From Bacteroidota bacterium (lineage in GTDB: Bacteria > Bacteroidota > Bacteroidia > Chitinophagales > Chitinophagaceae), in NCBI GenBank assembly GCA_016712665.1, contig JADJQP010000002.1, positions 646,501 to 710,500 of the forward strand: DNA of 64,000 nucleotides, in the 5' to 3' direction. Below the pieces are notes generated by a model. That model was not told where the DNA came from. It did no database searches and saw only the letters and a program-made list of their open reading frames with translations. Position numbers and translations under genes: made by a program. Below, piece by piece: positions 50,106-61,144 of this stretch (within the stretch, counting starts at the first letter, position 1; each line of letters begins with the position of its first letter).

Positions 50106-51109
50106 ATGGAATCGATCAAAATACTTGCTATAGAATCTTCCTGCGATGAAACAAGTGCCAGTATTATAGTTGATGGCAAAATACTTTCTAATGTAATTTG
50201 TACCCAAACCATTCATGAGAAATATGGTGGGGTAATACCTGAATCTGCATCCAGACTACATATCAAGAATATTTTACCTGTTGTAGAAGAAGCCTTTCTT
50301 TTAGCAGGCATTCAAAAGAAGCAGCTAAATGCGGTCGCCTACACCCAAAGTCCCGGATTAATTGGATCCTTATTAGTAGGAAGTTGCTTTGCGAAAAGCT
50401 TGGCCCAAGCCCTCAAGATTCCTACCATTGCTGTAAACCATATGGAAGCCCATGTATTGGCAAATTTAATTGAGGATCCAAAACCCCAATTCCCATTTTT
50501 GTGCTTGACGGTTTCTGGTGGCCACACGCAGATTGTCATTTGTAGAAGTCCACTCTCGCAAGAAATAATCGGCACTACGATTGATGATGCTGCCGGTGAG
50601 GCCTTCGATAAAGCGGCCAAGATGCTAGGACTTCCTTATCCAGGTGGCCCACTGGTAGACAAATTCGCTAAATTAGGAAATCCCTAGCCTTTAAGTTTGC
50701 GGAGCCCAATATTTCAGAATTAAATTTTAGTTTTTCAGGATTAAAAACTTCCATCCTCTATTTTTTGCAAGCGCAAAGCAAACTAGATGAACATTTTATT
50801 AAAAATAACCTCAATGACTTATGCGCAAGTATTCAGCATACCATTATCAAGATATTAATGAAGAAGTTGGTTCTAGCCACAAAACAACATAATATTCAAG
50901 AGGTTTGCATTGCGGGTGGGGTAAGTGCCAATAGCAAACTACGAACAACCTTACGTGAATTCGGAGCAAAATATAAATGGAATACCTACATTCCTAAATT
51001 CGAATACTGCACAGACAATGCAGGAATGATCGGCATAACGGCTTATTACAAATTTATCAACAACGAGTTTTCTACGCTGGAAAAAATAGCGAGTGCTCGA
51101 GTTTCGTAA
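50106..51109 (+). CDS. tsaD: tRNA N6-adenosine threonylcarbamoyltransferase TsaD, one frameshift
   Basis: About 334 residues after repair, the normal length. TsaD makes t6A37 on ANN-decoding tRNAs with TsaB and TsaE. Motifs: ILAIESSCDETSAS, the metal-binding HMEAH, LTVSGGHTQIV, DDAAGEAFDKAAKMLG, then after the break FSFSGLKTSI, IAGGVSANSKLR and the last metal ligand in CTDNAGMIG. The frame stops in the C3 run at 50682-50684; C4 joins ...AKLGNP to LAFKFAEP. Because the gene is near-universally essential, a consensus error is the simplest reading. Confidence 0.93.
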
Positions 51110-51121
51110 ATTCGTTTTTTT

Positions 51122-53287
51122 TTATCTAATAAGGGTTACATCCCCTCTCAAAAATTGCGTTTTGCCATTTGGATAGGAAACTCTCACCAGGTAAAAATAA
51201 ACGCCTGGATCTTGGGCTACCCCTTTATAGTTACCATCCCATCCTTTAGAAATATCTGAAGTAGAAAAAATTTCATCACCCCATCTATTAAAAATTTTAA
51301 ATTCTTGAACGGTGATAAACTTTCTACCTGTCACTCTGAATACATCGTTTTTGCCGTCACCATTTGGCGAAAAGGCATTTGGAAGTACTATATCTTGTTG
51401 CAATACATTAATTCGAACCGAATCTGTTTGTGGACATCCTTGTAGTAAACTCACGCCCGTTACGGTATATGTAATAGATTCCATTGGTGTTGCAAGTGGA
51501 CTATTACTTTGAGTATAAGTAAGGTACTGCGTTGGGGTCCAGTAATAAAAGGGAGCGCCTGATGCTCGCAATTGTACGTTATCACCAAGATAAATGGTGG
51601 TATCGTTATTATGTAAAATAAGATTGAAGGGAGGATGATTTTCAACATTAACTGTAAGGGTATCTTGACAGCCGTTGGGATCTAATAACACAGCAAAATA
51701 TCGAGTGGTACCCAATGCCGAAGCGATTGGATTTGGACAAAATTCACAACTGAGCGATTGGGCAGGATACCATTGATATTGTCCATTTCCGCCACTTACC
51801 CAAAGTTGTACCGGATCGCCATTACAAACTAATGTATCATTACTGATAGCGCCGACTGCAAAAGGGAATACTTGTACAGAAATAGTGGCCGTACTAGAAC
51901 AAATTGCCTGTGTAACCGTCACTGTATATGTAGTGGTTACAGGTGGTGTTACTGTAATGCTTTGTGAAGTAGCCCCATTGTCCCATAGGTAGCTAATACC
52001 TGCCGGAGTGGCTGTTAATACAGAACTTTCACCCTCACACAGGGTAACGTCACCGGAGATACCAGCCACAGGTACCGGAAATACCTGAACAGTAGCTACT
52101 GCCGTATCAGCGCAAATACCTTGATTTACAATTACAGTATATGTTGTATTGGCTCCTGGTGTAATAGAGGTAGTTTGTGTCAAATCTCCATTGCTCCACA
52201 CATAACTAAGTCCAGCAGGATCTGCAGTTAGTACGGTAGACTCACCAGCACAAAGCATGGTATCTCCAGTAATGGTGGCAACAGGAACTGGCAAAACAGT
52301 AAGCGTGCGTGTGGTTGAGTCCACACCACCTGGATAAACTATATGCAACTTAATATCATACACGCCTGGGGTATTAAAACAAACTGTCCCCGGATTTTGC
52401 AAATTTGAAGTTGGTGGATTTCCGCCAGGAAAGGTCCAGGTCCATGCTGTTGGATTATTTATCGATAAATCAGTAAATGTTACACAAGAACCTGCACAGA
52501 TTGTGTAGTTGCTAATGGCAAAATCAGCAATAGCAAGACTTTTCGCAGGTTTGCTTGGGCAGGTTGCCAAATCACTGGCCGGCATATTACCAACCGGTAC
52601 CAGGTTCACAACGCCTGCAATAATTTGTCCACTGTAGAAACTTGGATTGGTATTAAATACTGCAAATACCCAATCTCCAATCATTGCAAACCCACCACCA
52701 GCATTTTGAATCGGGTTTCCGTTTACCACAAAACTATCTATCAATACACCGGCAGGATTAAACTTATCAATTCGGCCCGGTTGTGTACTGGCATTCAAGT
52801 GGTAAAAATTATCTTGTTGATCAACCGCTAAATCATAAGGACCAGAACTCGGGGCAGTACTTACAAGATAGGTAGAATTGCCGAGCCCATCATATTTCCA
52901 TATTTCACCGGTACCCCCATTAATACTATAAATAAAGTTAATACCTCCACCTGGGTTCACCACAGGTACCGTATGACCGGTATTGGTCCATGCAGCGCCA
53001 TCATAATAACGGTAATTGCCCCCATTATTAGTATAAAATGTTGGAGAGGCTGCACCACCATTCAAATTGTAACTTACGGCCAAACCACCCAATGCAATAC
53101 CTGCAGGCATAAAAACGGAGGGATTTCCAGCTCCCAAAGGTAAGGCAGGATCATAGGCTTTGATATTTTGCCCATCATGAATGAAAACCAAGGTGGAATC
53201 GAAACCAGCGCAATTAACTTGGGCATTTGCGCTCAAGTTCAATACGAGAAGTGCAGAAACAAATAGACCGAGAAAAAATTTATTCAT
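51122..53287 (-). CDS. T9SS type B (CHU_C) exported protein with propeller-like N-terminus and PKD/Ig-like domains
   Basis: 721 residues, intact. Signal peptide (FFLGLFVSALLVLNLSANA), then about 220 residues resembling a propeller-like region (GGLAVSYNLNGG, NFIYSINGGTGEIWKYDG, PYDLAVDQQDNFYHLN). A PKD domain with FTDLSINNPTAWTWTFPGG follows, then two near-identical Ig-like repeats (TLCEGESSVLTATPAGISYLW and its partner TMLCAGESTVLTADPAGLSYVW), a third looser one and a CHU_C domain from VLPNAFSPNGDGKNDVFRV through FNRWGDEIF to GDVTLIR. Exported by T9SS to the surface or medium; ligand unknown. The stop is 12 bases from the convergent tsaD stop. Confidence 0.9.
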   Translation of the reverse strand: MNKFFLGLFVSALLVLNLSANAQVNCAGFDSTLVFIHDGQNIKAYDPALPLGAGNPSVFMPAGIALGGLAVSYNLNGGAASPTFYTNNGGNYRYYDGAAWTNTGHTVPVVNPGGGINFIYSINGGTGEIWKYDGLGNSTYLVSTAPSSGPYDLAVDQQDNFYHLNASTQPGRIDKFNPAGVLIDSFVVNGNPIQNAGGGFAMIGDWVFAVFNTNPSFYSGQIIAGVVNLVPVGNMPASDLATCPSKPAKSLAIADFAISNYTICAGSCVTFTDLSINNPTAWTWTFPGGNPPTSNLQNPGTVCFNTPGVYDIKLHIVYPGGVDSTTRTLTVLPVPVATITGDTMLCAGESTVLTADPAGLSYVWSNGDLTQTTSITPGANTTYTVIVNQGICADTAVATVQVFPVPVAGISGDVTLCEGESSVLTATPAGISYLWDNGATSQSITVTPPVTTTYTVTVTQAICSSTATISVQVFPFAVGAISNDTLVCNGDPVQLWVSGGNGQYQWYPAQSLSCEFCPNPIASALGTTRYFAVLLDPNGCQDTLTVNVENHPPFNLILHNNDTTIYLGDNVQLRASGAPFYYWTPTQYLTYTQSNSPLATPMESITYTVTGVSLLQGCPQTDSVRINVLQQDIVLPNAFSPNGDGKNDVFRVTGRKFITVQEFKIFNRWGDEIFSTSDISKGWDGNYKGVAQDPGVYFYLVRVSYPNGKTQFLRGDVTLIR

Positions 53288-53438
53288 AGCATGTATTAAT
53301 TAAAACGACTAAAATTACCGATTTTTTCTGATTTTTTATAGATTTCCTAAAAAAAATCGACCAAAAAAGGGAAAAACCAATCAGTTGAGTAGTAGACGTT
53401 TAGCCAAGCAAAAGGGTTGGAAAAAACCTGGATAGAAA

Positions 53439-54462
53439 TTATGCCAATTTTTCAGCATTGATCTTCTCCACAATTTTTTTCTCAATCTCGAGAGCCATTT
53501 CAGGATTATCAAGCAATAGTTGCTTCACTGCATCGCGCCCTTGACCCAATTTATTACTCTCATAACTGTACCAAGAACCACTTTTTTGAATAATCCCATG
53601 ATCTGAACCTAAATCCACCAATTCACCGGCTTTTGCTGATTCCCTCTCTCCAAAATGATATCGAATTCAGCTTGTCGAAATGGAGGCGACACTTTGTTCT
53701 TCACCACTTTTACACGAGCTCGATTTCCAATGGCCACATCTCCGTCTTTATTTGACTAATCCTTCTAATATCTAAACGTATGGACGCATAAAACTTCAGC
53801 GCATTACCGCCGGTAGTTGTTTCTGGACCGCCAAACATCACACCAATTTTATCGCGAAGCTGATTGATAAAAATAATACAGCAACCGGTTCGGTTAATGG
53901 TGGCTGTCAATTTCCTGAGTGCTTGACTCATTAGCCTTGCCTGCAATCCCATTTTGCTGTCACCCATTTCACCTTCCAACTCTGCTTTTGGCACCAATGC
54001 AGCCACTGAATCTACCACCACTAAATCTACAGCGCCGGATGAAATAAGTCGATCTGCAATTTCAAGGGCCTGTTCACCATAATCTGGTTGCGAAATCAAT
54101 AAATTATCGATATCAACCCCTAGTTTTTTGGCGTAACTTGCATCAAATGCATGCTCAGCATCAATAAAGGCACAAATTCCTCCTTTTTTTTGCGCTTCAG
54201 CAATAGCATGTGTAGCAATAGTGGTTTTACCTGACGATTCCGGTCCATATATCTCAATAACCCGTCCGCGAGGGAAACCGCCAATTCCTAACGCGATATC
54301 GATCCCTAACGATCCGGATGAAATACTGTCCATTTCAACAGTCTCTTTATCGCCCAATTTCATAATAGAACCTTTGCCATAATCCTTATCAATTTTCTCC
54401 ATTGTAAGTTTTAGCGCTTTTAATTTTTCGTTGTCTTGCGACACTTCTTTTTCCTTTGCCAT
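53439..54462 (-). CDS. recA: RecA recombinase, two or more frameshifts near the 3' third
   Basis: About 341 residues when read through. DNA strand exchange and SOS induction. Present: GKGSIMKLGD, Walker A GPESSGKTT, FIDAEHAFD, Walker B LVVVDSVAALVPKAELEGEMGD, the L2 loop region FINQLRDKIGVMFGGPETTTGGNALKFYAS and the C-terminal GSWYSYESNKLGQGRD. The frame breaks in the A3 run facing 53747-53749 (A4 restores IKDGDVAIGNRARVKVVKN) and at least once between 53631 and 53655, where KAGELVDLG resumes. Everything between is readable RecA, so I treat it as one working gene with consensus errors. Confidence 0.93.
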
Positions 54463-54502
54463 GTTGTTTTTTTTTATAGTTTTATTTATTGTGATTTTCG
54501 AA

Positions 54503-54510
54503 CAAATTTA
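54503..54510 (-). promoter_or_regulatory. -7 promoter element (TAAATTTG) of recA
   Basis: TAnnTTTG match on the minus strand, 40 bases upstream of the recA start. A TTG about 16 bases further upstream may serve as the -33 part. I see no LexA-like palindrome. The remaining bases to prmC at 54713 are AT-rich and empty. Confidence 0.5.
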
Positions 54511-54712
54511 TTAATAAAATTGATTGCAATGGAGCAATATTCAAATTGTGAATAAGTTTCATCTTACGCACCAATTATGTCTATTCTCATTTTACAAAAG
54601 GCCTTTCAAATTTGATTCTATTTTGCTCAAAAAATCTTTTACAAAGATAAAATCTTATCTACATAACCAATTTACGTACTCCTGATTCAATTTTTATTCT
54701 TTCTTTGTATGT

Positions 54713-55564
54713 ATGAAAATATCCACTGCCAGAAATACTATAATGCAAGCCTGTAGTGCCTTATATGATCGGGAAGAACTTATAGCTGTTTGCAAAAGAA
54801 TTTTGGAACATTTGAGTGGAAAATCAAATTTGGAACTATTACTCGACAAAGACCTTGAAATTGAGGACGAAGAACTATTACAAATTATCGAATCTCTTCA
54901 AAATAACAAACCATTGCAATATGTATTAGGTTATGAATGGTTTGCCAATCTAAAACTGAAGGTAAACCAGCATGTGCTGATTCCTAGGCCGGAAACGGAA
55001 GAATTGACTCAACTAGTAATTTCCTATCTCAAAAAAAAGGAAGAATCCCCGCTTCGTCTCCTGGATATTGGAACAGGGAGTGGCGCCATACCCATTTTAA
55101 TAAAAAAGGAAGTACCCAATGTTTCCATGTATGCATTGGATATTAACGAGCATGCATTGGAAGTAGCCTCAGAGAATGCGCAATATCATCAAACAGCGAT
55201 TCAATTTATTTATGGCGATATTTTAAATAAAAATTTAAGCTTAGAACAAACTTTTGATGTCATCATTAGCAATCCTCCTTACATTTCAACGGAAGAAAAA
55301 GAAACCATGCATCAGCGGGTGCTCTTAAACGAACCCGCTCTCGCTTTATTTGTAACCATTAATGACCCCTTGCAATTTTACAAAGCCATTCTACAATTTT
55401 CTCAGAAACATATAAACAAAGGAGGACGTCTCTTTTTAGAAATCAATTCGTTACATGGTCAATCGATAAAAGCACTTTTTGAAAGTAGACAGTATTCTTG
55501 TGAAATTCAGAAGGATATGTATCAAAATGACCGATTTGCAATTGTTAAATACTTGAAAGAATAG
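54713..55564 (+). CDS. prmC: peptide chain release factor N5-glutamine methyltransferase PrmC
   Basis: 283 residues. Methylates the GGQ glutamine of RF1/RF2 using S-adenosylmethionine. Seen: the N-terminal helical domain, PLQYVLGYEWFANLKLKV, IPRPETEELTQL, SAM-binding LLDIGTGSGAIPI, ALDINEHALEVASENA and the catalytic ISNPPYIS. The usual prfA neighbour is not here; it stands alone, divergent from recA. Confidence 0.94.
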   Translation: MKISTARNTIMQACSALYDREELIAVCKRILEHLSGKSNLELLLDKDLEIEDEELLQIIESLQNNKPLQYVLGYEWFANLKLKVNQHVLIPRPETEELTQLVISYLKKKEESPLRLLDIGTGSGAIPILIKKEVPNVSMYALDINEHALEVASENAQYHQTAIQFIYGDILNKNLSLEQTFDVIISNPPYISTEEKETMHQRVLLNEPALALFVTINDPLQFYKAILQFSQKHINKGGRLFLEINSLHGQSIKALFESRQYSCEIQKDMYQNDRFAIVKYLKE

Positions 55565-55660
55565 TACATAATTTAATTATTAGAATTATATTTAAAGCAC
55601 CAAATAAATGCAAAAGGCATTCACCTATGACCTTTTTCTAAAACGATGATATAATAAAAT

Positions 55661-58079
55661 ATGAAAAAAAATTATTTACTCTTTCTACTTTTCACAACTT
55701 TTTCCGTGCGCCTTTTGGCTCAATGCGATTTAGGAAATTATATGGCTGCCTTCAGGATACCTCCTGCGTCGTATCCCTATACCAATGCAGCAAATATCAC
55801 CGTAAATGCAGCAGTAGTCAATATTACAAATCTAGCCAATTTTACCTATGGCTGTGGAGGCAACACGTTTAACGGATCCAGTCCAGCCTGGTGGATTAAT
55901 GCAGCAAACGCTTCCATTACCCTTACTTTTTCGCAGCCGGTTTGCAATTTTACCGTTTTGGTGAATGGTACCAATACCACCGAAGAATTCTATTTCACTC
56001 CTAATAACGGCACCGTACAATTACAAAATTTTTGTCCAAACGACTATGTTTTAACAGGCGGTGGCGCTTCCTTGCTTTGCACGGTTGTTGGTGGTGCTTC
56101 TGGCACTATTATTTCGGTAGATAATCCTGCAGGTGCCACCCAATATGTATTAACACATAATGGACTCGCAGCCGGTTCGAGAGTCACTTTATTGGATTGC
56201 TATGTGGGTTGCAACCCGGTGCCCCCTGCCAATCAAATTGATTGTACACTACCGGTGCTTTCATACTGCGTCGGAGAAAATGCTATTGTAAATTATGTTG
56301 CCACCGGCACCTTTAACGCCGGAAATATATTTACTGCAGAGTTATCAGACCCTTTTGGAAATTTTGCTGCTCCTACTCCTATTGGTTCAGTGGCTGCTGT
56401 GGGTAGCGGTAGCATTCTTTGTGTTATTCCTCCGGGTGCTTTGAATGGTACAGGATATAGAGTACGTGTAGTAAGCACCAATCCGGCAGTTATTGGCAGC
56501 AATAACGGAACCAACATTTCCATTCATCAATTACCGTCTGTAGTAGCCAATGCAAACCCCTGCGTCCGTTTGTATAGGCGGTAGCTTGACCCTAAACGGA
56601 AGTGGCGCAGCAACATACGTTTGGAATGCCGGTATTCTAAACGGCGTTTCTTTTGTACCACCAGCCACGGCAACCTATACCGTTACTGGAACCGATTTAT
56701 ATAATTGTACCAATACGGCTACTGTTACGGTACCCGTATATCCATTACCTGTAATAACTGCATCTGCGCAACCCTTAGGTCCTATTTGCGAAGGAACATC
56801 ATGTACACTTAATGGCGGAGGAGCTCTTACTTATATATGGACGAATCCCGTAATCAATAACGTTGCATTCACACCTCCTACAACGGCTACTTATACCGTT
56901 ATAGGTACAGATGCAAATAATTGTACCAATACCAGTACCATTCAAATAGTGGTTAACCCACTTCCTATCATTACTATTGTAGCCTCTCCCAACGATACCA
57001 TTTGTGCGGGCAATTCGGTTACGCTAACCGCCTCTGGTGCTCCCTCCCTAAGTTGGTCGGGTGGTATCGTAAATGGAGTGCCATTTGTACCTCCTACCAG
57101 TGCAGTATATACAGTTATTGGGATGGATGCCAACAACTGTTCAAATTCTACTTTTCAACAGATCATTGTGGCACCGCTTCCAGTGGTTAATTTAGGACCC
57201 GATGTGGATATCTGCGAAGGCGATCAGGTAGTACTAGATGCTAGTACTAACGGAGCCACGTACCTTTGGCAAAATGGCAATATCAATCCGACTATCACTG
57301 CCACTCAATCTGGACTGTATTGGGTAACCGTTTCTGTAAACAATTGTGTAGACAGTGATTCAATTATAGTTTCGGTTAATCCCTACCCCATTGTTGATTT
57401 AGGACCCGATCAAACTTTTGCGATGGTGCTACTGTGCTTCTAGACGCCTTTTGTCCAGGCTAGCTACCTTTGGAGCAACAATTCCACCTAAGCATCCATC
57501 AATATAAATCAGAAGGACCCTATTCCGTTACGGTAAGCAATAAAAGGTGCGACTTTTGACAGTATTTATCTCGATCAGGTTCCACTCCCCAATGTTAACC
57601 TAGGAGCTGACACCACGATTTGTAAAGGCGAATCATTCAAACTCGATGCCTTTCAATTTGGTGCATCCTATTTATGGCAAGACCATTCAAAACAGTCCTT
57701 TATTACCGTTAAAGATATCGGTTTGTATCGTGTTGAAATTACTCTAGATGGATGTACAAATTCCGATGAGATGCTGGTTACAAACTCTGATAAATGCGAA
57801 TGCCCATTATTTGTGCCGAACGCGTTTTCACCCAATGGCGACTTACTGAATGACGAATTCCGTTTGATTAATAATCGTGATATTTCTTTACAGCAATTCA
57901 GTGTTTACAATAGATGGGGACAGGAAGTATTCAGCTCGGAAAATGATAAAGTAGGATGGGAAGGAAATTTCAAAGGCGTTCCTTGTGAGGTAGGCACATA
58001 TTATTATGTGGTACGATACACTTGTTTATACAGTGGCAAAGAGTATATTATTAAAGGTGATGTGACTTTGGTCCGATAA
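55661..58079 (+). CDS. T9SS type B (CHU_C) exported protein with Ig-like repeats, several frameshifts
   Basis: About 806 residues read through. Signal peptide (NYLLFLLFTTFSVRLLA), then an N-terminal beta domain (residues ~20-180, with TFSQPVCNFTVLVNGTNTTE) and another of about 110 residues. Three similar Ig-like repeats of about 80 residues follow (SVCIGGSLTLNGSGAATYVW, PICEGTSCTLNGGGALTYIW, TICAGNSVTLTASGAPSLSW), then three degenerate ones (DICEGDQVVLDAS, TICKGESFKLDAF and one between), and a CHU_C domain from FVPNAFSPNGD to KGDVTLVR. The frame breaks near 56554 and repeatedly at 57415-57560, where QTF[C]DGATVLLDAFCPG is readable only with several indels. Ligand unknown. Confidence 0.83.
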
Positions 58080-58088
58080 AATAATAAG

Positions 58089-58121
58089 AAAGAGCCATCA
58101 GTAATCAACTGATGACTCTTT
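58089..58121. terminator. bidirectional terminator between convergent genes
   Basis: A 14-bp stem with one mismatch (58089-58102 with 58108-58121) and a 5-base loop, 9 bases past the CHU_C gene stop and 22 bases from the vWA gene stop. Both arms end in AAA/TTT, so it can act in either direction. Confidence 0.75.
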
Positions 58122-58143
58122 GCACCGTCAAAAAACCAAATCA

Positions 58144-59566
58144 CTACTTTTTCTTATTGCGGATTTGATAATTATCGCTTTTGCTAGCCTTTTGCATCAC
58201 CCTTCTTTCTGATTCATCCATACTGGGTGCTGCGTCTACATTCATCTCGTAGCCACTATTTGTACTTGCGGCTCTTTGTAGCTCGACAGACTTTTGAAGC
58301 AGGGCCGGTTTAGAAGAAATATATTCTTTATTTTCCTGTACAATTCTTTTTGCCTCAGAATAGTTGCCTTTGTCTACCTCTTTCATAGCAGTTTCGAGAC
58401 GATCATTTGAAACATATATCGCTACTTGAGTAGAAACCCAATCGCTAAAACTCCTATTATAAACGCTAAAATTATTGGTGTATTCTGATTTACACAGTAA
58501 GGCAATTCGTTCTCTTTGGCGTTGATAAATGTCGGTATAGCTTAAAGAAGTTTCAAAAGCAAGAGGTTGATTGATTCGATTGCTGATTGAATACTTAACA
58601 AGTACTCCTTTGGTTTCTTCTGAAAAAAGATCATGAAATTTAATGGTAATGGTTCTACCCATTTGATCATAGCTGTAACCATATACCTTATCTATATTTA
58701 CATAATCAGGGATCGTAATTTTTAATTCTGCATTTTGAGCAACCACCTCCATCAGTCCATTTAATTCCTTTCTGAAAATACCTGCAATATTTTCAGCTTC
58801 TTTGATAAAATAATAATTCCCCATTCCATTTTCTGCCATGGCGATCATTAAATCTTCATTGTAGTCAGAACCCACACCAAAAGTGGAGATGGTGATTCCA
58901 TCTTGATTATTAAATCTTTTTACAATCCTTTGAATTTCTGTTGGATTGGTAATCCCTTCATTGGCCAAGCCATCGCTTAAGAGCAACACTCTGTTAATGT
59001 ACTCCTCGCTATGATTTCTTTTAACCAAACTATATCCCTTCATGGCACCTCCCATTAAGTTAGTACCTCCTCGATCCGCAATTCCATCAATTTTATTTTT
59101 AATCGATTGCTTATTATAGGGATGTATTGCTTCTTGCAAAACGTCAACCGTTCCATCGTAAATAACCACGGAAACATAATCGTCTTCCTGCATTTGGTCA
59201 ATTAAATACTTAGCAGCCTTCTTTGCATTCCTAATTTTTTCACCTGCCATTGAACCACTTCTATCAATTACCAGTGACAAATTTAAGGGCCTTCTGGTGG
59301 CATCTTCATTTATATACTTATCGGCTTGTACCTCGGCATAAAAATAACCCACTCTGTTTTGTGCTGTATAATAGTCGTTTTCAAACGATCCTGAAAGAGT
59401 GACGCCCCACGTTTTTGCTTTGCTTGCCCTGTGCGTTATATTCAATTTGATCGTCTGTTATATTCTGTGAAAAATCTTCCGTTTTAGGTTTGTAAAAGGA
59501 TGAAAGTGTAACAATGCTTGCTAGGCCGGTGATGAACAAGGTCATCAATAATGATTTCTGTTGCAT
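58144..59566 (-). CDS. exported von Willebrand factor A domain protein, one frameshift
   Basis: About 474 residues after repair. The first 24 residues are a signal peptide or anchor (LLMTLFITGLASIVTLSSF). A vWA domain follows with the metal-binding MIDAS motif DRSGSM near residue 100, a Thr in GGTNLMGGAMKG and the Asp of LLLSDGLANEG. A C-terminal domain of the YfbK/Ca-activated-chloride-channel-like type (TITIKFHDLFSEETKGVLVKYSI) ends in a charged tail. The frame breaks in the T5 run at 59412-59416; A4 instead of A5 in the sense strand joins QGKQSK to TWGVTLSG. Such proteins bind ligands through a divalent cation; partners are unknown. Confidence 0.85.
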
Positions 59567-59675
59567 GATTAATATTTTTTAGTGATTTGCATTGGAGATG
59601 TATGCAAGTACATTTTTCCACAAATGGAAAAGATGTTTTGTAATTTCATTAACAAACTTCTTAATTTTACATGGA

Positions 59676-60197
59676 ATGAATAACGTTCGAAAAATAGTTG
59701 TAATCGGAGGCGAAAGTACCGGAAAGTCAACGCTATCTGCACAATTAGCAGCTGCTTATGAAACGTCTTGGGTAAAAGAATATGCACGAGCGTATTTGGA
59801 AAAATGTAAGGGACATTATGTGTATGAAGATTTGAAACAGATTGCAAAAGGCCAAATCGAATCAGAAGACCTGCAATTGGCAAAGGCTAAAAAATTTCTG
59901 TTTTGCGATACCGATTTACAGGTTATTCAAGTATGGAGTGAATATAAATTTCGGCGTTGCGACCCATGGATTGTGCATGAAATTGAGCATCGAAAATACC
60001 ACGGATATATCCTAACGGCTCCTGACTTCCCATGGGTGTCAGATCCACTACGCGAACATCCTGAGGCGCATTTACGTGACTATTTCTTTGAATGTTATAA
60101 AAGGATGTTGTTACGAAGCCAAATTCCTTTCTGTATTGCAGACGGTAATCAAGAAAAAAGATTATTGCAGGCAATGCACTTTATCGACAAGCTGTGA
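59676..60197 (+). CDS. NadR-like ATP-binding protein (nicotinamide riboside kinase domain)
   Basis: 173 residues. The start is ATG 59676 (MNNVRKIVVIGGESTGKST); the open frame runs further upstream but that part has no family resemblance. Walker A is GGESTGKST, followed by the AAA_28/NadR-type WVKEYARAYLE, FLFCDTDLQVIQVWSEY and YILTAPDFPWVSDPLREHP, matching the ribosylnicotinamide kinase half of NadR. It likely phosphorylates nicotinamide riboside for NAD salvage. No pnuC transporter is adjacent. It converges with yebC across 6 bases. Confidence 0.85.
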   Translation: MNNVRKIVVIGGESTGKSTLSAQLAAAYETSWVKEYARAYLEKCKGHYVYEDLKQIAKGQIESEDLQLAKAKKFLFCDTDLQVIQVWSEYKFRRCDPWIVHEIEHRKYHGYILTAPDFPWVSDPLREHPEAHLRDYFFECYKRMLLRSQIPFCIADGNQEKRLLQAMHFIDKL

Positions 60198-60203
60198 GGA
60201 TAC

Positions 60204-60914
60204 TTATTTTAGGTTATGGTACACTTTTTGTACATCTTCGTCCTGCTCAATTTTGTCTACAAGTTCTAATACCTCTTTTGCCTGATCTTCATTGAGTTCA
60301 ACAGTGGTTGAAGGAATTCTGGTTAGTTCAGCTTGAATGGTAACAATGCCTTTCTTTTCTAAAAAGTCACTCATATTACCAAAATCATTAAAACTGGTTC
60401 TGATAACAATATTTCCATCGGCATCCTCGCCAATTTCCTCCATTCCGTAGTCAATTCCCTCTAATTCAAGTTCCTCGATATCGATATTCTCATTTTTAAT
60501 TTTAAATTCTCCCATGCGAGAAAACATAAATGCCACCGAGCCGCTATTGCCCATTACGCCACCACCTTTATTAAAAATGGCTCGGACGTTAGCTACGGTT
60601 CGGGTACCGTTATCGGTGGCTGTCTCAACGAGCACAGCTACTCCATGTGGTGCAAATCCTTCGTATACCAATTCTTCATAATTCACCAGGTCTTTACCCA
60701 TTGCACGTTTAATGGCGGCTTCAACCCGATCTTTTGGCATGTTGCATGCCTTAGCATTTGCAAAACAACGGCGTAAGGCGGCGTTTGTTGTAGGGTCTCC
60801 CCCTCCGGCCTTCACCGCAATAGCTATTTCTTTACCAATTCGTGTAAAGTTTTTTGCCATTTTATCCCAACGGGCAAACATTGCTGACTTTCTTACTTCA
60901 AAAATTCTTCCCAT
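60204..60914 (-). CDS. YebC/PmpR family DNA-binding regulator
   Basis: 236 residues. Begins MGRIFEVRKSAMFARWDK and contains RIGKEIAIAVKAGGGDP, NMPKDRVEAAIKRAMG, YEELVYEGFAPHGVAVLVE and ATDNGTRTVANVRAIFNKGGGVMG, the YebC signature. Members are reported as transcriptional regulators and, more recently, as translation factors for proline stretches; I cannot choose between those roles here. A -7 element lies about 23 bases upstream. Confidence 0.94.
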   Translation of the reverse strand: MGRIFEVRKSAMFARWDKMAKNFTRIGKEIAIAVKAGGGDPTTNAALRRCFANAKACNMPKDRVEAAIKRAMGKDLVNYEELVYEGFAPHGVAVLVETATDNGTRTVANVRAIFNKGGGVMGNSGSVAFMFSRMGEFKIKNENIDIEELELEGIDYGMEEIGEDADGNIVIRTSFNDFGNMSDFLEKKGIVTIQAELTRIPSTTVELNEDQAKEVLELVDKIEQDEDVQKVYHNLK

Positions 60915-60936
60915 TACTTTTAATTGTTAAGGTGCG

Positions 60937-60944
60937 CAAATTTA
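60937..60944 (-). promoter_or_regulatory. -7 promoter element (TAAATTTG) of yebC
   Basis: TAnnTTTG on the minus strand, 22 bases upstream of the yebC start codon. Confidence 0.5.
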
Positions 60945-61144
60945 GGGAGATAATTTTAATATTATATGTTTTATTCATTACCGAAGGAAAAGAAAATGGC
61001 GCCAATCAAACGAGCTCGGTCATTTACTCATCGGAAAGTACCAGTTACTCATTTACTACTACCATTTACTCATTACCAGTTAAAAAACGTGGTTGAACAT
61101 ATATCTTTACGCTCAAGTAGGTTATTTATGTGACTTTTTCAATT

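Noticed and set aside
59592..59675. N-terminal extension of the NadR-like protein from the ATG at 59592
   Set aside because: The extra 28 residues have no family counterpart and precede a start codon (59676) that gives the standard N-terminus with the P-loop 12 residues in.
60854..61096. 80-residue plus-strand open frame over the yebC start
   Set aside because: Its first half is antisense to yebC and its second half is a low-complexity Ser/Thr/Tyr string made by the short direct repeats. No family resemblance.
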